Assembly (NCBI GenBank): GCA_050084515.1
Contig: CM114274.1
Span: 37,696,001-37,760,000 of the forward strand
DNA: 64,000 nt
DNA from: Blasia pusilla
Lineage: Eukaryota; Marchantiophyta; Marchantiopsida; Blasiales
Reading direction: 5' to 3'
Positions 36,486 through 48,250 of this stretch are shown piece by piece. Numbering within the stretch: position 1 is the stretch's first letter; every line of letters starts with the position of its first letter. A model generated the notes under the pieces. It was not told where the DNA came from. It saw only the letters and a list, made by a program, of their open reading frames with translations, and searched no databases. The position numbers and the translations under genes were made by a program.

Positions 36486-37977
36486 TTCATCCCTTAGAGG
36501 GAAGACTAAAATCCATTGGGGGAAGCGTAATAGGAGATACCAAGCATTGATATCTGTGGGATTATGTGCTAAGCTTTCTAAAGGGAAAAAAATGCTTGTT
36601 GGATGATGGGGAAAAGAGCAATAGGAATGCGTATGTAGACTCTAAGATGAGGGAGACCAAGATGGAAAGAGTGAAGGAGTTCAATTTGGCTTAACTAAAT
36701 CTAAAATACTCACGGATATCTTTTGATCCCAATAGGAGCAAACTTCTTACCACAAGATATGCGAGGGACCCTTAGGCACAAATGTAGAAGAAGAAGGGTT
36801 ACAAGGAGAGAAGGTGGGAGGTGCATGAGGTAATGATGGACAATAATGAAGGGGTAAGTAGATGAGGGGAGGAGCAAGAGGAAGAAGGGGATGATAAGAG
36901 TAGAAAAGATGCGAGTTGGAAGCAAGGGTTCACACAAGATATATGTGAGGATGACAAAGTAGTAGGATTTGATAATAATGGGTCGAAATTAAGAATCCAT
37001 GATGAATAAGAAGAGATGAAGAGAGGAGTAGATGAGGATAGGGAAGAAATGTAGAGATTATAATGGGTGTATGAGTATCTAGAGATAAATGGCAAGATCT
37101 ATGATGAAGAGGGAAACCAAGAGAAGAGGTTATGGCTGAAGAAGGACGTGTAAAACCATATAAGTGAGGATATGGATTATCCAACTCCATATGAATCATA
37201 ATTTTGTGAAAGGATTAGGATAAAGACCATAATGAAGTTGTGGAATCTATTAAAAAAGATTAAGATGGAGAGAATATGATTAGAAAAAGATAATTTTATA
37301 ATTGAAAGTCATTTTAAGAAATATAGAAGGAAATTGAAAAGGAGAAATGAACTAAATGGAATCAAAAGAAGTTGATCGAGAACATGAATCTATAATTCCC
37401 TTCAGGAGAGAACAAACATAGGGAGGGGCGAAGTAGTAAGGTAAAGTGTTGAAAGCGCGAGGAAGACGTATGAAAGGAATTGACCTAAAGTAAATCCATT
37501 CAAAAATAATAGGTGCCAATGGAGCAGGAAGAAAACAAAAAAGACCCACTTGGTATGGCAAGAAAGAGCTTTCCAACACAATTGTAAGAAGATCAAGCAT
37601 ACCAAAAACCAATACTCCATGAGAATGTTATAAAGGAAATTGGAAATATCAAAACAGAGAATGTGAGAAGAAAGTGAAAGCCATACATTGATGATTGATA
37701 TCAAGGGATGAGGTCATAATGTTAAGCCTTGCTAGTAACAAAAGAATGGAAAAAAAAAGAGGAATCCTTTCTAACCCAAAATCGCACTATAAGAAGATTG
37801 CAATGTGTGAAACTACTTTAGGAATCTATGAGCATATTCATGAGGGAAGGAGGTTCGGAGATCCTAAGAACTTTGGAAAACCCCATCATAAGTCAGAAAA
37901 AGAAAAACCCAAAATTAAAGATTGAGAAGATGAAAAATATGAGTCTAAGATCATAAAGATTAAAGCAAAATTGAAAT
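36486..37977. other. Purine-rich intergenic stretch
   Basis: From about 36560 to 37420 the plus strand is strongly biased to A and G (gatgaggggaggagcaagag is typical). This opens long minus-strand frames rich in Ser, Leu and Tyr that I regard as compositional. I see no gene or clear repeat boundary. Confidence 0.4.
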
Positions 37978-39345
37978 TGTTGCGAGTAAAATACTCAATA
38001 GTCCTTCACCTCCTCAATTGCACGAGTTTGAATTATTGAAGACTAAGTTATAGTCAAGTTTATCGGACACTTGAATTGCTATATTTGCTACTCACACGAA
38101 GTAGGAAAGCTTAGCGCGATTATTTTAACTAGGGTTGGTTAATCCCAAATTCTTATTAGTCTAACTTAAGACTATGGTTAGGATTAGGGTTATAGTTGTT
38201 TGTACATATCCTATATAATTGAGAAGGGAACCAGCTTCCACTCATTCTCTCATTGCAAAATTTTGTTCTCCATGGTGGTGTGTAAGAGTCGTATCCCATC
38301 AATTATGCTTCTTTAGCAGTTTTCTACATGGTATCAGAGTGATATGACAACATCAATTGAGATTCTTGGTGTTTGAGGAGAGAAGAGAGGCAAGAGAAGG
38401 CACGATTCGAGTTTCAGAGAAGGAAATTTCAATAAGAGCTCAATGGTAAAAGATTTCAGATGGAGTTGTGACGGTGAAGAAACTTTAATTAGAGGCATTG
38501 TTTAGGGCCTTCCCGATTGATTCTACAATCTGGGGTCTGCAACGATCAGAACAACGCCGAAAGCTGGTTATGAATGTCTTGAAGAGCTCGTTGGGAACTT
38601 TTCAACATATCCAAAATTTCTCAAATTTGACATTCTGAGCTCCTACAAGAGCAATTTTAGTGTAGGAAAGTGCAATTAGTGAAGGAGAGTTGTGCAGTTT
38701 GCTCTCTACAAGCCAATTTTGACTGTTCTTCTATACAATTGGCCAATTTTGGAAAATTTCTGGTCAATTTATGTTTAGGAGTGATCTACGCTTCAATTGG
38801 AGCAGTGGACAGCCTGAAATTACGTTTTATGAGTAAAATCGTGCTTCATGGAGTATTCCTCAACAACAATTACATGTGAGAAGCTAGATAAGCAGAATTA
38901 CAATGTATGGAAGTTTCGCATGAAGCAATTTCTCATGGGTCAAGAACTATGGGAGCTTGCTATAGGTGATGAGATCAAACCAGAAGGTGACTCAACAAAC
39001 TTGAATGTTCACGCTTAGAACAAACGTGCAAGGCAAGTAGTCCACTACATTTCAATAACGATCAGTTCGCCAAACGTCTACAAAGATCATAAAGCTTCAA
39101 CTGAAACAACAATTGAACGAAGTGAGGAAAGGATCGCAAGACATATTTTGAGTACTAGACATATTGTTGATCAGTTGAGTAACATTGGAGTGACTGTAGA
39201 AGATGATGATATGATTTTGTTCACTCTTCAAGGCCTTCTAAAAGATTACAAGTCTTTTCAGACCTCTATCTTTGTGAGAAAGAAGTATCGAACTTTTCAA
39301 GCGTTAGTCTCTCTCGACCCTCATAATCACATCAACGCCAAGTGA
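37978..39345 (+). mobile_element. Ty1/copia remnant: 5' LTR, primer site, gag
   Basis: 5' LTR 37978-38328 (TGTTGC...CTACA, with TATA-like ctatataatt near 38211). It is followed at once by tggtatcagag, the primer-binding site complementary to initiator tRNA-Met. A broken gag follows at 38874-39345: EKLDKQNYNVWKFRMKQFLM (copia N-terminal gag), a stop at about 39016, then HIVDQLSNIGVTVEDDDMIL and TLQGLLKDYKSFQTSI (UBN2-type gag). Pol and the 3' LTR are absent, so the element is truncated after gag. Confidence 0.85.
38329..38340 (+). promoter_or_regulatory. Copia primer-binding site
   Basis: tggtatcagagt directly after the LTR end CTACA. It is complementary to the 3' end of initiator tRNA-Met, which primes minus-strand synthesis of plant copia elements. 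Confidence 0.85.
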
Positions 39346-39459
39346 AACATCAAAACTTTAGCGGGCTTACGTTAGAATGGTTGCGCTTTGGAGAGATCTC
39401 TTAGAAGAGTCCAAGAGACAAAACGCGTGTATAGAGTTTGTTCATTTCACCTTATTATT

Positions 39460-39515
39460 ACTTCTTAAGTTCTTAACCCTTAACCTTTGTGTTAAGGGTT
39501 AAGAACTTAAGAAGT
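39460..39515. repeat. Perfect 25-bp inverted repeat (hairpin)
   Basis: Arms 39460-39484 and 39491-39515 are exact reverse complements, separated by ctttgt. The arms repeat the words ttaagttcttaaccctta. No poly-T or gene follows, so a terminator is unlikely. Confidence 0.9.
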
Positions 39516-39746
39516 GTCAAACGTTTTTCATTTCTTACCTCTCTTCTTGGGATGTTGTTGCTTTCTTGTGGATGGATTGTTGTTCCTTTTCCACAAAGAG
39601 GATGTCCAAGACAGATCTGTAAAGTTTTTAAAGAATTTTTTTCAAAGTGTTCAATTTTAAATATGAAGGGAAGGAGATATAGGGAATTTTAAGGATGGGA
39701 TGGGAGCAAGGGATAACATCTCGACAAGGAAGGGGAAGCAAAAGAA

Positions 39747-39979
39747 ATATCAATTTTCAACAAGAAAGTAGTATGTATAGGAGAGAAATTATATTCTAGT
39801 ACTAATTTCTCAATATATCCCATTTACTTTGTGAATTCTCTATAGATAAATTAATGCAAGTGTGGCTAAGTCTAGAACCGTTAGTTTATAACTAATTTTT
39901 TTTCTTCATCTCCTATACATAGTACTTTCTTGTTGAAAATTGATATATTGGTACTATATATTGAGAAATTAGTACTAGA
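39747..39979. repeat. Two interleaved inverted repeats (A-B-A'-B')
   Basis: A (39747-39784) pairs with A' (39909-39946) at 37 of 38 bases. B (39795-39818) pairs with B' (39956-39979) at 24 of 24. The order along the strand is A, B, A', B', so the two stems cross rather than nest. Spacing A-B is 10 bases and A'-B' is 9. Confidence 0.85.
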
Positions 39980-41142
39980 AATATCTTGGGGCTCTTTCCA
40001 CTATGTTGGTACGAAGTGTTCTTGCAAACCTTATACAATTCGGTTAACTTACTGAACCAAATAGAGTGGCCATTGCTATGTGGTGTTTCAGGTGCTTTTG
40101 CACAAAAGAGAACAGCCCAAAAATGATAGTAGTGATCGACGTACAACTACCATCATCGTTCTTGCCGCAGTAGACCAACAAGTCATATGCATACTTCCCC
40201 GTCGCTGGGTATACATCAAACAGCTTGTGTGGTGTTTGAAGGATTTGGCAAGGTTACTTTGCAATGCAGGACATTGGCTCCCTATTGTATGGATTATTAT
40301 TTTATCCAACGTAAGGTGGTGCCAAATTCATTTGAGTCGCAAGAGAGTTTTTAAATGATCAGATCCTAGTATGATTTTAAGCAATTGTATCCAATATAAA
40401 GTTCGTTGTTTTTTCCAATCGTTAATTTGCGCACCATTGTTGTCTTTGCCTGGAGGATGAGTGAGTACCAAGTTTTGTTGGTGAAACTCTTTGGACGGTT
40501 TGAAGAGTATCATGGTATTGTTTAAATCCAACCGCACCTCCAAATCCTAGCTTCAAAACTAAGTGATTGGACAAACGGAAATCACCCTCCACACAGCACG
40601 CCTGTGTACAGCCGTTGCGACCATTGAGGTTGCTGGTAATCACTAGGTTCACTTCTCAGTTTATACGACTCTTCTCCAGAAATTTCCGACAACTGCTCCC
40701 CATAGGACCCACCGAGTCTCCATGAACTGGTATTATGAGTTAGTGGTTATCAAACCGACAAATAGGACTCCAATTTGTGGCAATTTGGAACAATTTGTGG
40801 CACCAGCTAGATTCAGACCCTTGCATTCATCATCCATAAATTAGCTGGAGAATTGAAACTGCGAAATTCTACACATTAGTGATGGAATACCAGTGAGGTA
40901 ATTTCCATTGTGGTCTCATCCTCATTCTGTGGGAGGTGGAATTGATCAAACAGGTTCTTTATAACACTTATTGAGACCTCACAGAAAACTACAATAGCCG
41001 CACATGTTACACTACTGTGGATATCATCACTATCGTAAGTTTAATCAAGCTCATGCACACTACTTCATGTTGCGTTTCACTGTCAGAGTTCTAGAATAAA
41101 CAAAAACTGAACTCTTCGCAATTATTTCTAGCGTCTTCACCA
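39980..41142. other. Intergenic region and RING gene 3' flank
   Basis: Open frames at 40080-40358 (plus) and 40328-40652 (minus) show no motif I recognise. The part nearest 41142 should hold the 3' UTR of the RING-H2 gene. Confidence 0.4.
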
Positions 41143-41966
41143 TCATATATGTGCTTTGCACACAGGACACACGGCTTGCCTCTGCAACCATTTATCTATA
41201 CACTGCCACAATACAGAAAATTGGTTAGAGATCTAGGAAAGCCTGCCTAACAAAAGAAATAGCCTCTTAGAGATGAACCGGGGACCTCTGCAACAGATCC
41301 AAAACACTGTTTCCAGCTTGCCTTTCAAACAGAATAGATCGTTTACAACATCTTGGCAAGGCCAGCCAAAGAGTCTATGAGTCCCACCCTAGGCTAAATT
41401 CTTGGGGTAAGGGCGCATTTGCTTTACAAAGAAGGCCTATGCAACCAAATGTAAGATGTTTGTAAGAAAGATACGGGAGCACAAGTGGAATACTCACTGC
41501 CTGGTGGAACACATGTATGCACGGAAGTCGACGAACAACTTCTCCCGCAACATGCAATTCTAGACAGATTGAGCAGGTCTCATCACAAACATCTGTGGGC
41601 TATTACGATTGGGAACAAATTTCAAGTTAGTAAGCATGATCAGACTTAAAAGCCCAAATGTTACAAGCATGCACTGTCACTCTACAAGGCCCAACATAAT
41701 TTTCAAAGACCAACTCGTGGATAATGTCCAAGGGAAATACTTGCCCATAAGATGAACTTTCTTCTCAGCATGATACTCACTTGAATGGTGGAAACAGGTA
41801 AGAGAGCAATTTTCTCAAGAGATGCTCCTTTGTTTCTATCGACATCAGTATCCAGTGCCAATAACATTTCATAGTCATTCCTGAACAGAACATTAACTCC
41901 CAAGTTACAATCGAGCATGAATTGGCATTGGTATTACCTAAAGGGTATTGAAAAAAAAAAAATGTA

Positions 41967-42001
<35 letters not shown>

Positions 42002-45000
42002 AAGATGATGTAAGGAACACACTTACTCATTAAAGTCACGGTCCACTTGTGCTAGCTGAAGGCCAACAGGCAGTGGCTCTTGAAAGGCAAGCTCCAAAGT
42101 GGCCAGGACTTCTAATCTCTGTTATGATACAGAAGAAACCAAAATTTAAATAAGAGTGCTTAATCAAATTTCAAAATTACACGTTCACATTTTGTATGTC
42201 TACAACAGGTCAAGATGATACATCACAATGTTCATCACAGCAGGTAAATGAAACTAAGTCTGCAAAAATCATGAATTTATGACATGATAAGGGCAAATAG
42301 TACACCGTTTCCATAGCCATCGAAGGGGGGAATTGAACCCGGCCTCCAGGTAGTTCGCCTCCATTTTCTTGAGGTGGAGGTTGCTGTCCTCTAAAAAGCC
42401 GAAAACCTCCAGTCCTAGCACCAGATCCATGGATAGGCCCAACTCGAGAGCTTGACGATGAGTGAGATAGAGAGTCAGACCGTACTCTTGAATGTCTCAT
42501 TAATCGAGTTTCTCGAGCTGGGTCCTGCATATCTCCCAAATATCTCTGAGGAATATGTACACGAGTTTAAAAGTTACTAACTGTTTTGACAAAAGTAATG
42601 ACTCTCATATAGCTCATAAGCTTTAGTTAGTGTGAAGGATACTGAAGTGCAGTAGAAACCCAAAATCAGAACATCCTACAATTTATTTCCATACTCTTAG
42701 ATACACTTTATCATTCAATAGCATCAACCCTGTTAGAAAGTATGTATCTGACTCTTTGGACTCACTTGTACAGCAGAGGAGAAACCCAAGAGATTGCTGT
42801 GTGCATGTCGGAATTCTCTTGCGCGAGTATCTTCTTCTGCTTGTAACATTCGAGCAAAAGATTCATCATCCTGTTGATCAAAAGGTCATGTGGTGAGTTT
42901 GGCTATCAAGAACCCTTTTTTAGTGTATGGTCACATCAGCATGACATCACGTTGGAACATATTTAGGTGAAACAATACTCTGCACAAGACTTACTGTTGT
43001 AGTAACTTACAGGTGCATCACCACCAATTGCTTCTGACATGTAAGCAGCTTGTAGCTCTCTGGCCAACCTCTCATCTTCTGCTAGCTGCCTAGACTTCTC
43101 AAAGTCTTCTTCATCTGAGTCAACACTGATGGCCATATCCAGGGGAAAGACTGATTCTTCACCGCGAACTGTTGAAGATAATGCTAGACCTATACCATCG
43201 CCTCGGCTCCCATTATCTTGGCTCAATCCATTTCTGTTCATAGACAGCGGACCAGCACCTGAGTGCAGAAGATGTCTTCCCATCCGGGGTAAGGTTCCAC
43301 CATTTGAACGATTGTAAACAGCTGTTTCAGCTGGATCCAGCTCTCTTATATCTTCATCATCCCAAGAACCTCGAGGACCACTCCTGAGGAAGTATGGTTG
43401 GGAATGCTGGGTTCTTCTGCGAGAAGAATCTATGTGATATGATTCAAAGTCCTGAATACCAATTGCTTGTGAAATATCTTGACTAGAACCGGCTTCATTC
43501 GCAGGTCTTTGATTTGGACTTCGTCTTGCTGTAGGGTGTCTTGGTCGTTCAGAGAGTCCCCGAGGCAATCTCCGAAAGCTACTGCCATGATGTCTTCCAG
43601 AAAGGCTATCATCCTGTCCTAAGGAATTTCTGGAAGACTCTCTAGTCCATGATGGTCTTTCCGGTGAGTCCAAGTCAATGACATTCATTGATGACTCACT
43701 CATGGGGTTTGTTGTAAGAAGTGACTGCCTAGGAAGTCTCCATTCTCGGGATTGATCCCTTTCATCTTCCTCGCGAGTATCAGCTCTTGGTCCAGACAGA
43801 AGCTGAAGAGTTTCTATATCACAGGGATCTGTGGTAGCTTGAGTAGCACTTGGAACTCCAATAACACTCCTTCTGATGATTGGATTCATCCTTGCATGGG
43901 ATCCTCTTCTCATAGATTGCCCTGGTATTCGAACACTTCGCCAATCCTCATTTTCTTCAAGTGCCCTACTGCTTTGTAGGTCACCTATACCATCTTGGCT
44001 ACCCATCTGATGACCTCGAGGTAATCTTATCCGCTTGCTGCAATTAACCACATCTCTGAAAAATGAGTTATAACTAACAACTGGCAGGATGGAAGAGTAC
44101 CAGATTCTTTTCTGCATCTTTCATGGACTAATCATACTGACTTTTTCTCTTTAAAAGAACTGGTACATGGTGTAAGCGTCTGAGAATATGCAACTATCTT
44201 GAACTACAATTTTGTCCAGTCTACACTGCTTCAAGACACTTCCATTTCTGAACAGCCCAAAGGATAATGTGGCAGTTATCAAAGGAGTAAGTAGTCTCAC
44301 CCACGATTGGACCTTCTAGATTTAAAATTAATACAGGAATGACCTTGTATGTATGCACCCTGAGGCACCGCAAATGATTGAGAGCCTTTCAATTGTTCCT
44401 AGACATCCATTTCTTTGTTGCCCAAAGGCTGACGTGGCAGTAATAGCAGGGCAAGTGGTGCAAAAAAGTGTTGGGCCTTCACAATTATCCTCACTACCAA
44501 AACTGCTCACAATAATGGCATACTTCTCTAATATATGAGCATCTACCGTTTTGTGAACAAGATTCGTACTCTCTCCAGCTTGGAAGAACCTCGACCAATG
44601 TAAACAAGACACTTTCAATCATCTCATGATGAGGCTGGAGGACTAACTCCCAATGACAAAATAAAATAAGCATGCAAAATGACAAATGATGGGTCAGACT
44701 AACACCTTGAACATGCGAGTGTGTCAGGTAGTTCTGCCAATTTATCAACACTCTCCAGGGCAATACCCACTGCTGCTGCAGATTCTGTTCTGTATACTTG
44801 CCCAACATCTCTCTTCCTCTTGCTCCTTCCAATTTCCACCAGATTGGCTTCATGGACAGGTACCTCGCCAGGCTCAGCGTGCCAACTTGCACCAAATGCA
44901 CTATTGGATGAAGCCACCCGGGAGCTGCCTGAATCAGCAGTTGCATAACGAGGATGAGATCCTAAGGACAAAGAAGTTTCTGGGAACAAGCTTTCATCAT

Positions 45001-45733
45001 CACTTTCAACAACCTCTATTTGCTTCCCAGGTCTTGATCTCCTTCTATGACAACTCTCTGCCTCACGTTCACTGCTTCTCCTGCCTCCATCAGTCTCAAC
45101 ACATCTTCGCAAGATGGCAGAATCAGGTCTATCAAGCCCAATTTTTGATGCATTCTCGGTTAACCCCAAAAAGAGTTCCTTCCCTGCAATGTTCTCATGG
45201 TCGTTTCCTTCCACTTCTTCACCAAAATTCGTGGGGTTCATTGAAGAGCTTGATCCACAGCCCACCTGATGACCCCCTGATCCCACAAGTTTTCTGTGTG
45301 GGCTGTATGAGGATCCAACTCGTTTGCCTTTGAGACTGTCAACACTATTCGAGAACGTGCAGGTCTCTGAACCCCTTATCAAGAGGCGAGACGCACCTCC
45401 ATGTCTCCTGCTGACAGATGGTCGTGTGGCCAGGCTAGTTGGATGCCTCTCAAAGTCACTACTATCGCTGATGGGTAGCTTCCCAGAATCTGTTGCCATT
45501 CCCGCAGGGTCGGATCCCACTCCGACTTCCTCAGCACCTGGCTGCTGGTCGGACGAAGCCCCCAAATCACCATCCACTGGATTCCCACCGAAGCATCCTT
45601 CTACTGTAAGTCTCCCTAAGGCAATCCTACTTCCAGAATTTCCACTGGTCCTCTTAAATTTCTCTATAGTCTCAATCAAAGCAGTTGTTCGCTGTTCGAT
45701 GCCACTATTTCTGGCATCTGCACTATCTTGCAT
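41143..45733 (-). CDS. RING-H2 E3 ubiquitin ligase (8 coding exons)
   Basis: Exons in reading order: 45733-44706, 44037-43011, 42870-42766, 42545-42306, 42118-42027, 41880-41777, 41592-41498, 41202-41143. They join in phase to about 916 residues. The first 700 residues are polar and Ser/Arg/Gly-rich, probably disordered, with acidic patches (VESDDESLFPE, VDSDEEDFEKSRQLAEDERL). Short helices follow (DDESFARMLQAEEDTRAREF). The C-terminus has DYEMLLALDTDVDRNKGASL, then a full RING-H2: CSIC, 14 residues, C-I-H-VFH, QAC, 10 residues, CPVC. This arrangement recalls plant RING-H2 ligases of the TEAR1/BIG BROTHER-like type, which transfer ubiquitin from an E2; the substrate is unknown. Exon 6 must use a donor 4 nt beyond the stronger-looking one (after CAAGTGA) to keep the RING in frame. 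Confidence 0.9.
41971..41997. repeat. (AC)n microsatellite in RING gene intron
   Basis: About thirteen AC dinucleotides in the intron between exons 5 and 6 of the RING-H2 gene, next to a poly-A run. Confidence 0.9.
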
Positions 45734-48250
45734 GACTGCTACGCACTTTCTTCAGAGTGGAGAGCAGATAGGTCGTTCAATTTCTTCCTCAAAAGATACT
45801 AGGTGCATTCACTGCCAACCTCAAAATCAAAGGCACTCCCAGAGATGTAAAAAAGCCAGGGGCATCAAGCTCTTGCATCCCCTGATTGGGATCTACGAGA
45901 GTGATCGAGAACCAAACCTAACGCCACATTCTCCATTCATGGCTGAAACACCACGCATTCTGCACACTGGAGCCATTTCTAGGTCATTCATATACTTCAA
46001 TCTAAACCATCCAAAATACTTCCACCACATGTGAGCCCAGACACCTAGTCTTCATGGCCGTTCAAACATGCTGACAGACTAGCTACAAATCCTCAGGTTT
46101 CAATGAAGTGCCTCCCTCTTCCAAATAAACAAGCCCAGGTTTAAGCAAACTGGAGCAATGAGTGTGGCAACAAAGCTGAAAGTCTAGCTGAAATAACTAC
46201 TACGCAGACTTTGCCCTACCGCTTGTGTAACATCCTTCATCTACATGAAACGGCTCAAATAGTAGTAGCGGCTCAAATGGTGGGGGTGTGACCATGCACA
46301 TCAAAGCAGTCACACAATGCTTACGTCGATATCAACTCAGAACAAAGAAAGATCAGTAAAATCAAATAAAAGGGCACTGTCGCAAAAGTACACCGCAAGA
46401 CCCCCATTACAGTACAAAGGCATTCATGATGAGACTCACCTCCCAGCAAAGGCCTCCATGTCTGAAGACTTTGAACTCTGCCGTCTCAATATCGTGAAGA
46501 CGAGTTCCTGATCAGAAAATATTTAATCAGCGAGAGAAACGCTACTACTCCGAAAAACTAAGAGGCCGTACACAAGGCCATGGCGACCAGTTCCAAACAA
46601 CGTACTACCAAACCCCCCGGCCCCTTCAAGAAAACTTCCTATCGTGAAGGCGGGCCATGTACAACAAGGAAACAATCTTGATGAAGATTTTCGATAATTA
46701 TCCACTACTGACGTGCCATGCAGAGTAAGTAGAAACTGGCAGAAACCCGGACGCAGCCAGGAACCTAGCATGATACACTATTTTTAATCCGATGGCTGAA
46801 CAAGCCACTTCCAAATTCAAAAGCCCATGACGGAGCGTAACGACGACACGGGCCTTCGAACGGAGCAACCGATCTCTAAAGGAACCTACATATGCATGCA
46901 CAACGAGGACGCGGAAAAGGTGGAACAAATCTAAAAGACGACGGTGAACCCAAAAAAATATTGGCGTACAGACACAACACGGATGGGCGAAATAAACTTC
47001 GACGAGTGAGAAACAAACGTTATAACTCGTGGCGCACTAACAAAATCGAGATCGAACAACGACCTAAATGGCAAACTTTCGAATGGAAGATTTCACCACC
47101 GGGATCGTAGCCAATTCCTACAATTCGGAAGCGCCACACTACAACTGCTCTTGGAAAAGCTCTTTCAAGGCCCTCAGCTATCCAATTGCTCTACGGCGAC
47201 AGTGTACTCTTTGCATACTCCACTTCACATCACATCAATGCGCGGTCATCCTAATACCGACAACGCCTCACAATTCTGTCAAACCAAAATATTGGGAGCG
47301 GACGTCCCTTGGCCTTCACAGATCAACTGTCGCCCTCCATCCCTCGCCTCGTATTCGACACCCAACACTTGTTAGAACGACGCCCTCTTGCCCAACAAGA
47401 CAGAGCCATCAGTAATGGGCCGCTCTGGTAAGGCAGGGTATCCTTCCTCTTCACTCCGTCCCACGACCGTTCAAACTCGCGACCAAATTCTCTCTCAGCA
47501 TTCTTCGCCAACAGCCAAATCCCGCGGAGGAAAAAAAAAAACACTTCACTCAAAATTTGGCGCACAGAACCCTCCAGACTAACCCGAGAACAATCCATCA
47601 CAACTCTCAGCCCGTCACGAGAACCAGCACCACTACTTCCCCGTCAAATTCCCCTTCTCCCTCCCTCCTTACATCGCCAAGACTGGTTGGCGTGCGCACA
47701 CACAACCCCTAACCAATCCACGCCGAACCGCAAGACGTAAGAGCGTCTGAAGTTCCTCCCGCCCCGTACCTTGCATCGAATTCTCCTCCCCTAACGGACC
47801 GTCCGGCGGTCAAATTGCAGCAGATCCTCGTGCGCTCTTCTCCAATCTCTCCGCTCACCCGATCCTTCCTCGGATCCTCCCGCTCCTCGCCAAGGAAGCA
47901 ATCACACACACCACCGAGCACACCCTGCGCACTTCCTAACCAGCCCCCCTCCGTCTCTCAGCACAATGCAGCGGAATCGCACACCTCCGCTCGCGCGATC
48001 AGCACACATCCACCACCGCCGTCGACTCGACCTGCGCGACGTAACGCAGCGCAGACGTTGGTAGGAGGAAGAGGACAGACGGGAATACAGAGGAGCGGAG
48101 AGGAGCGGAGAGGAGAGCAGGGAAGGGAGGGGAAGAGGGAACTCCTGCGATACTTGCGGGAGCTCCGAGTTGGGATACGTATCCCCTGTAAAGCCGGTGC
48201 GAAGCGGTGGCACTCACGGATGGCGGACCGCGTTCCCCCATCCATGTGAG
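45734..48250. other. RING gene 5' region: leader and promoter
   Basis: I see no independent gene. A consensus donor on the minus strand (GGGAG followed by GTGAGTCTC, boundary near 46440) suggests a non-coding leader exon ending there and a 5' UTR intron running toward 45733. 47300-48240 is GC- and pyrimidine-rich on the minus strand, as expected for a plant promoter/5' UTR. A tandem gagcggagagg block lies at about 48092-48116. Open frames here, such as 47815-48249, look compositional. Confidence 0.4.

Noticed and set aside
36799-37704. Minus-strand Ser/Leu/Tyr-rich frames resembling membrane proteins
   Set aside because: The hydrophobic look comes from the purine-rich complementary strand. 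There is no start context or motif.
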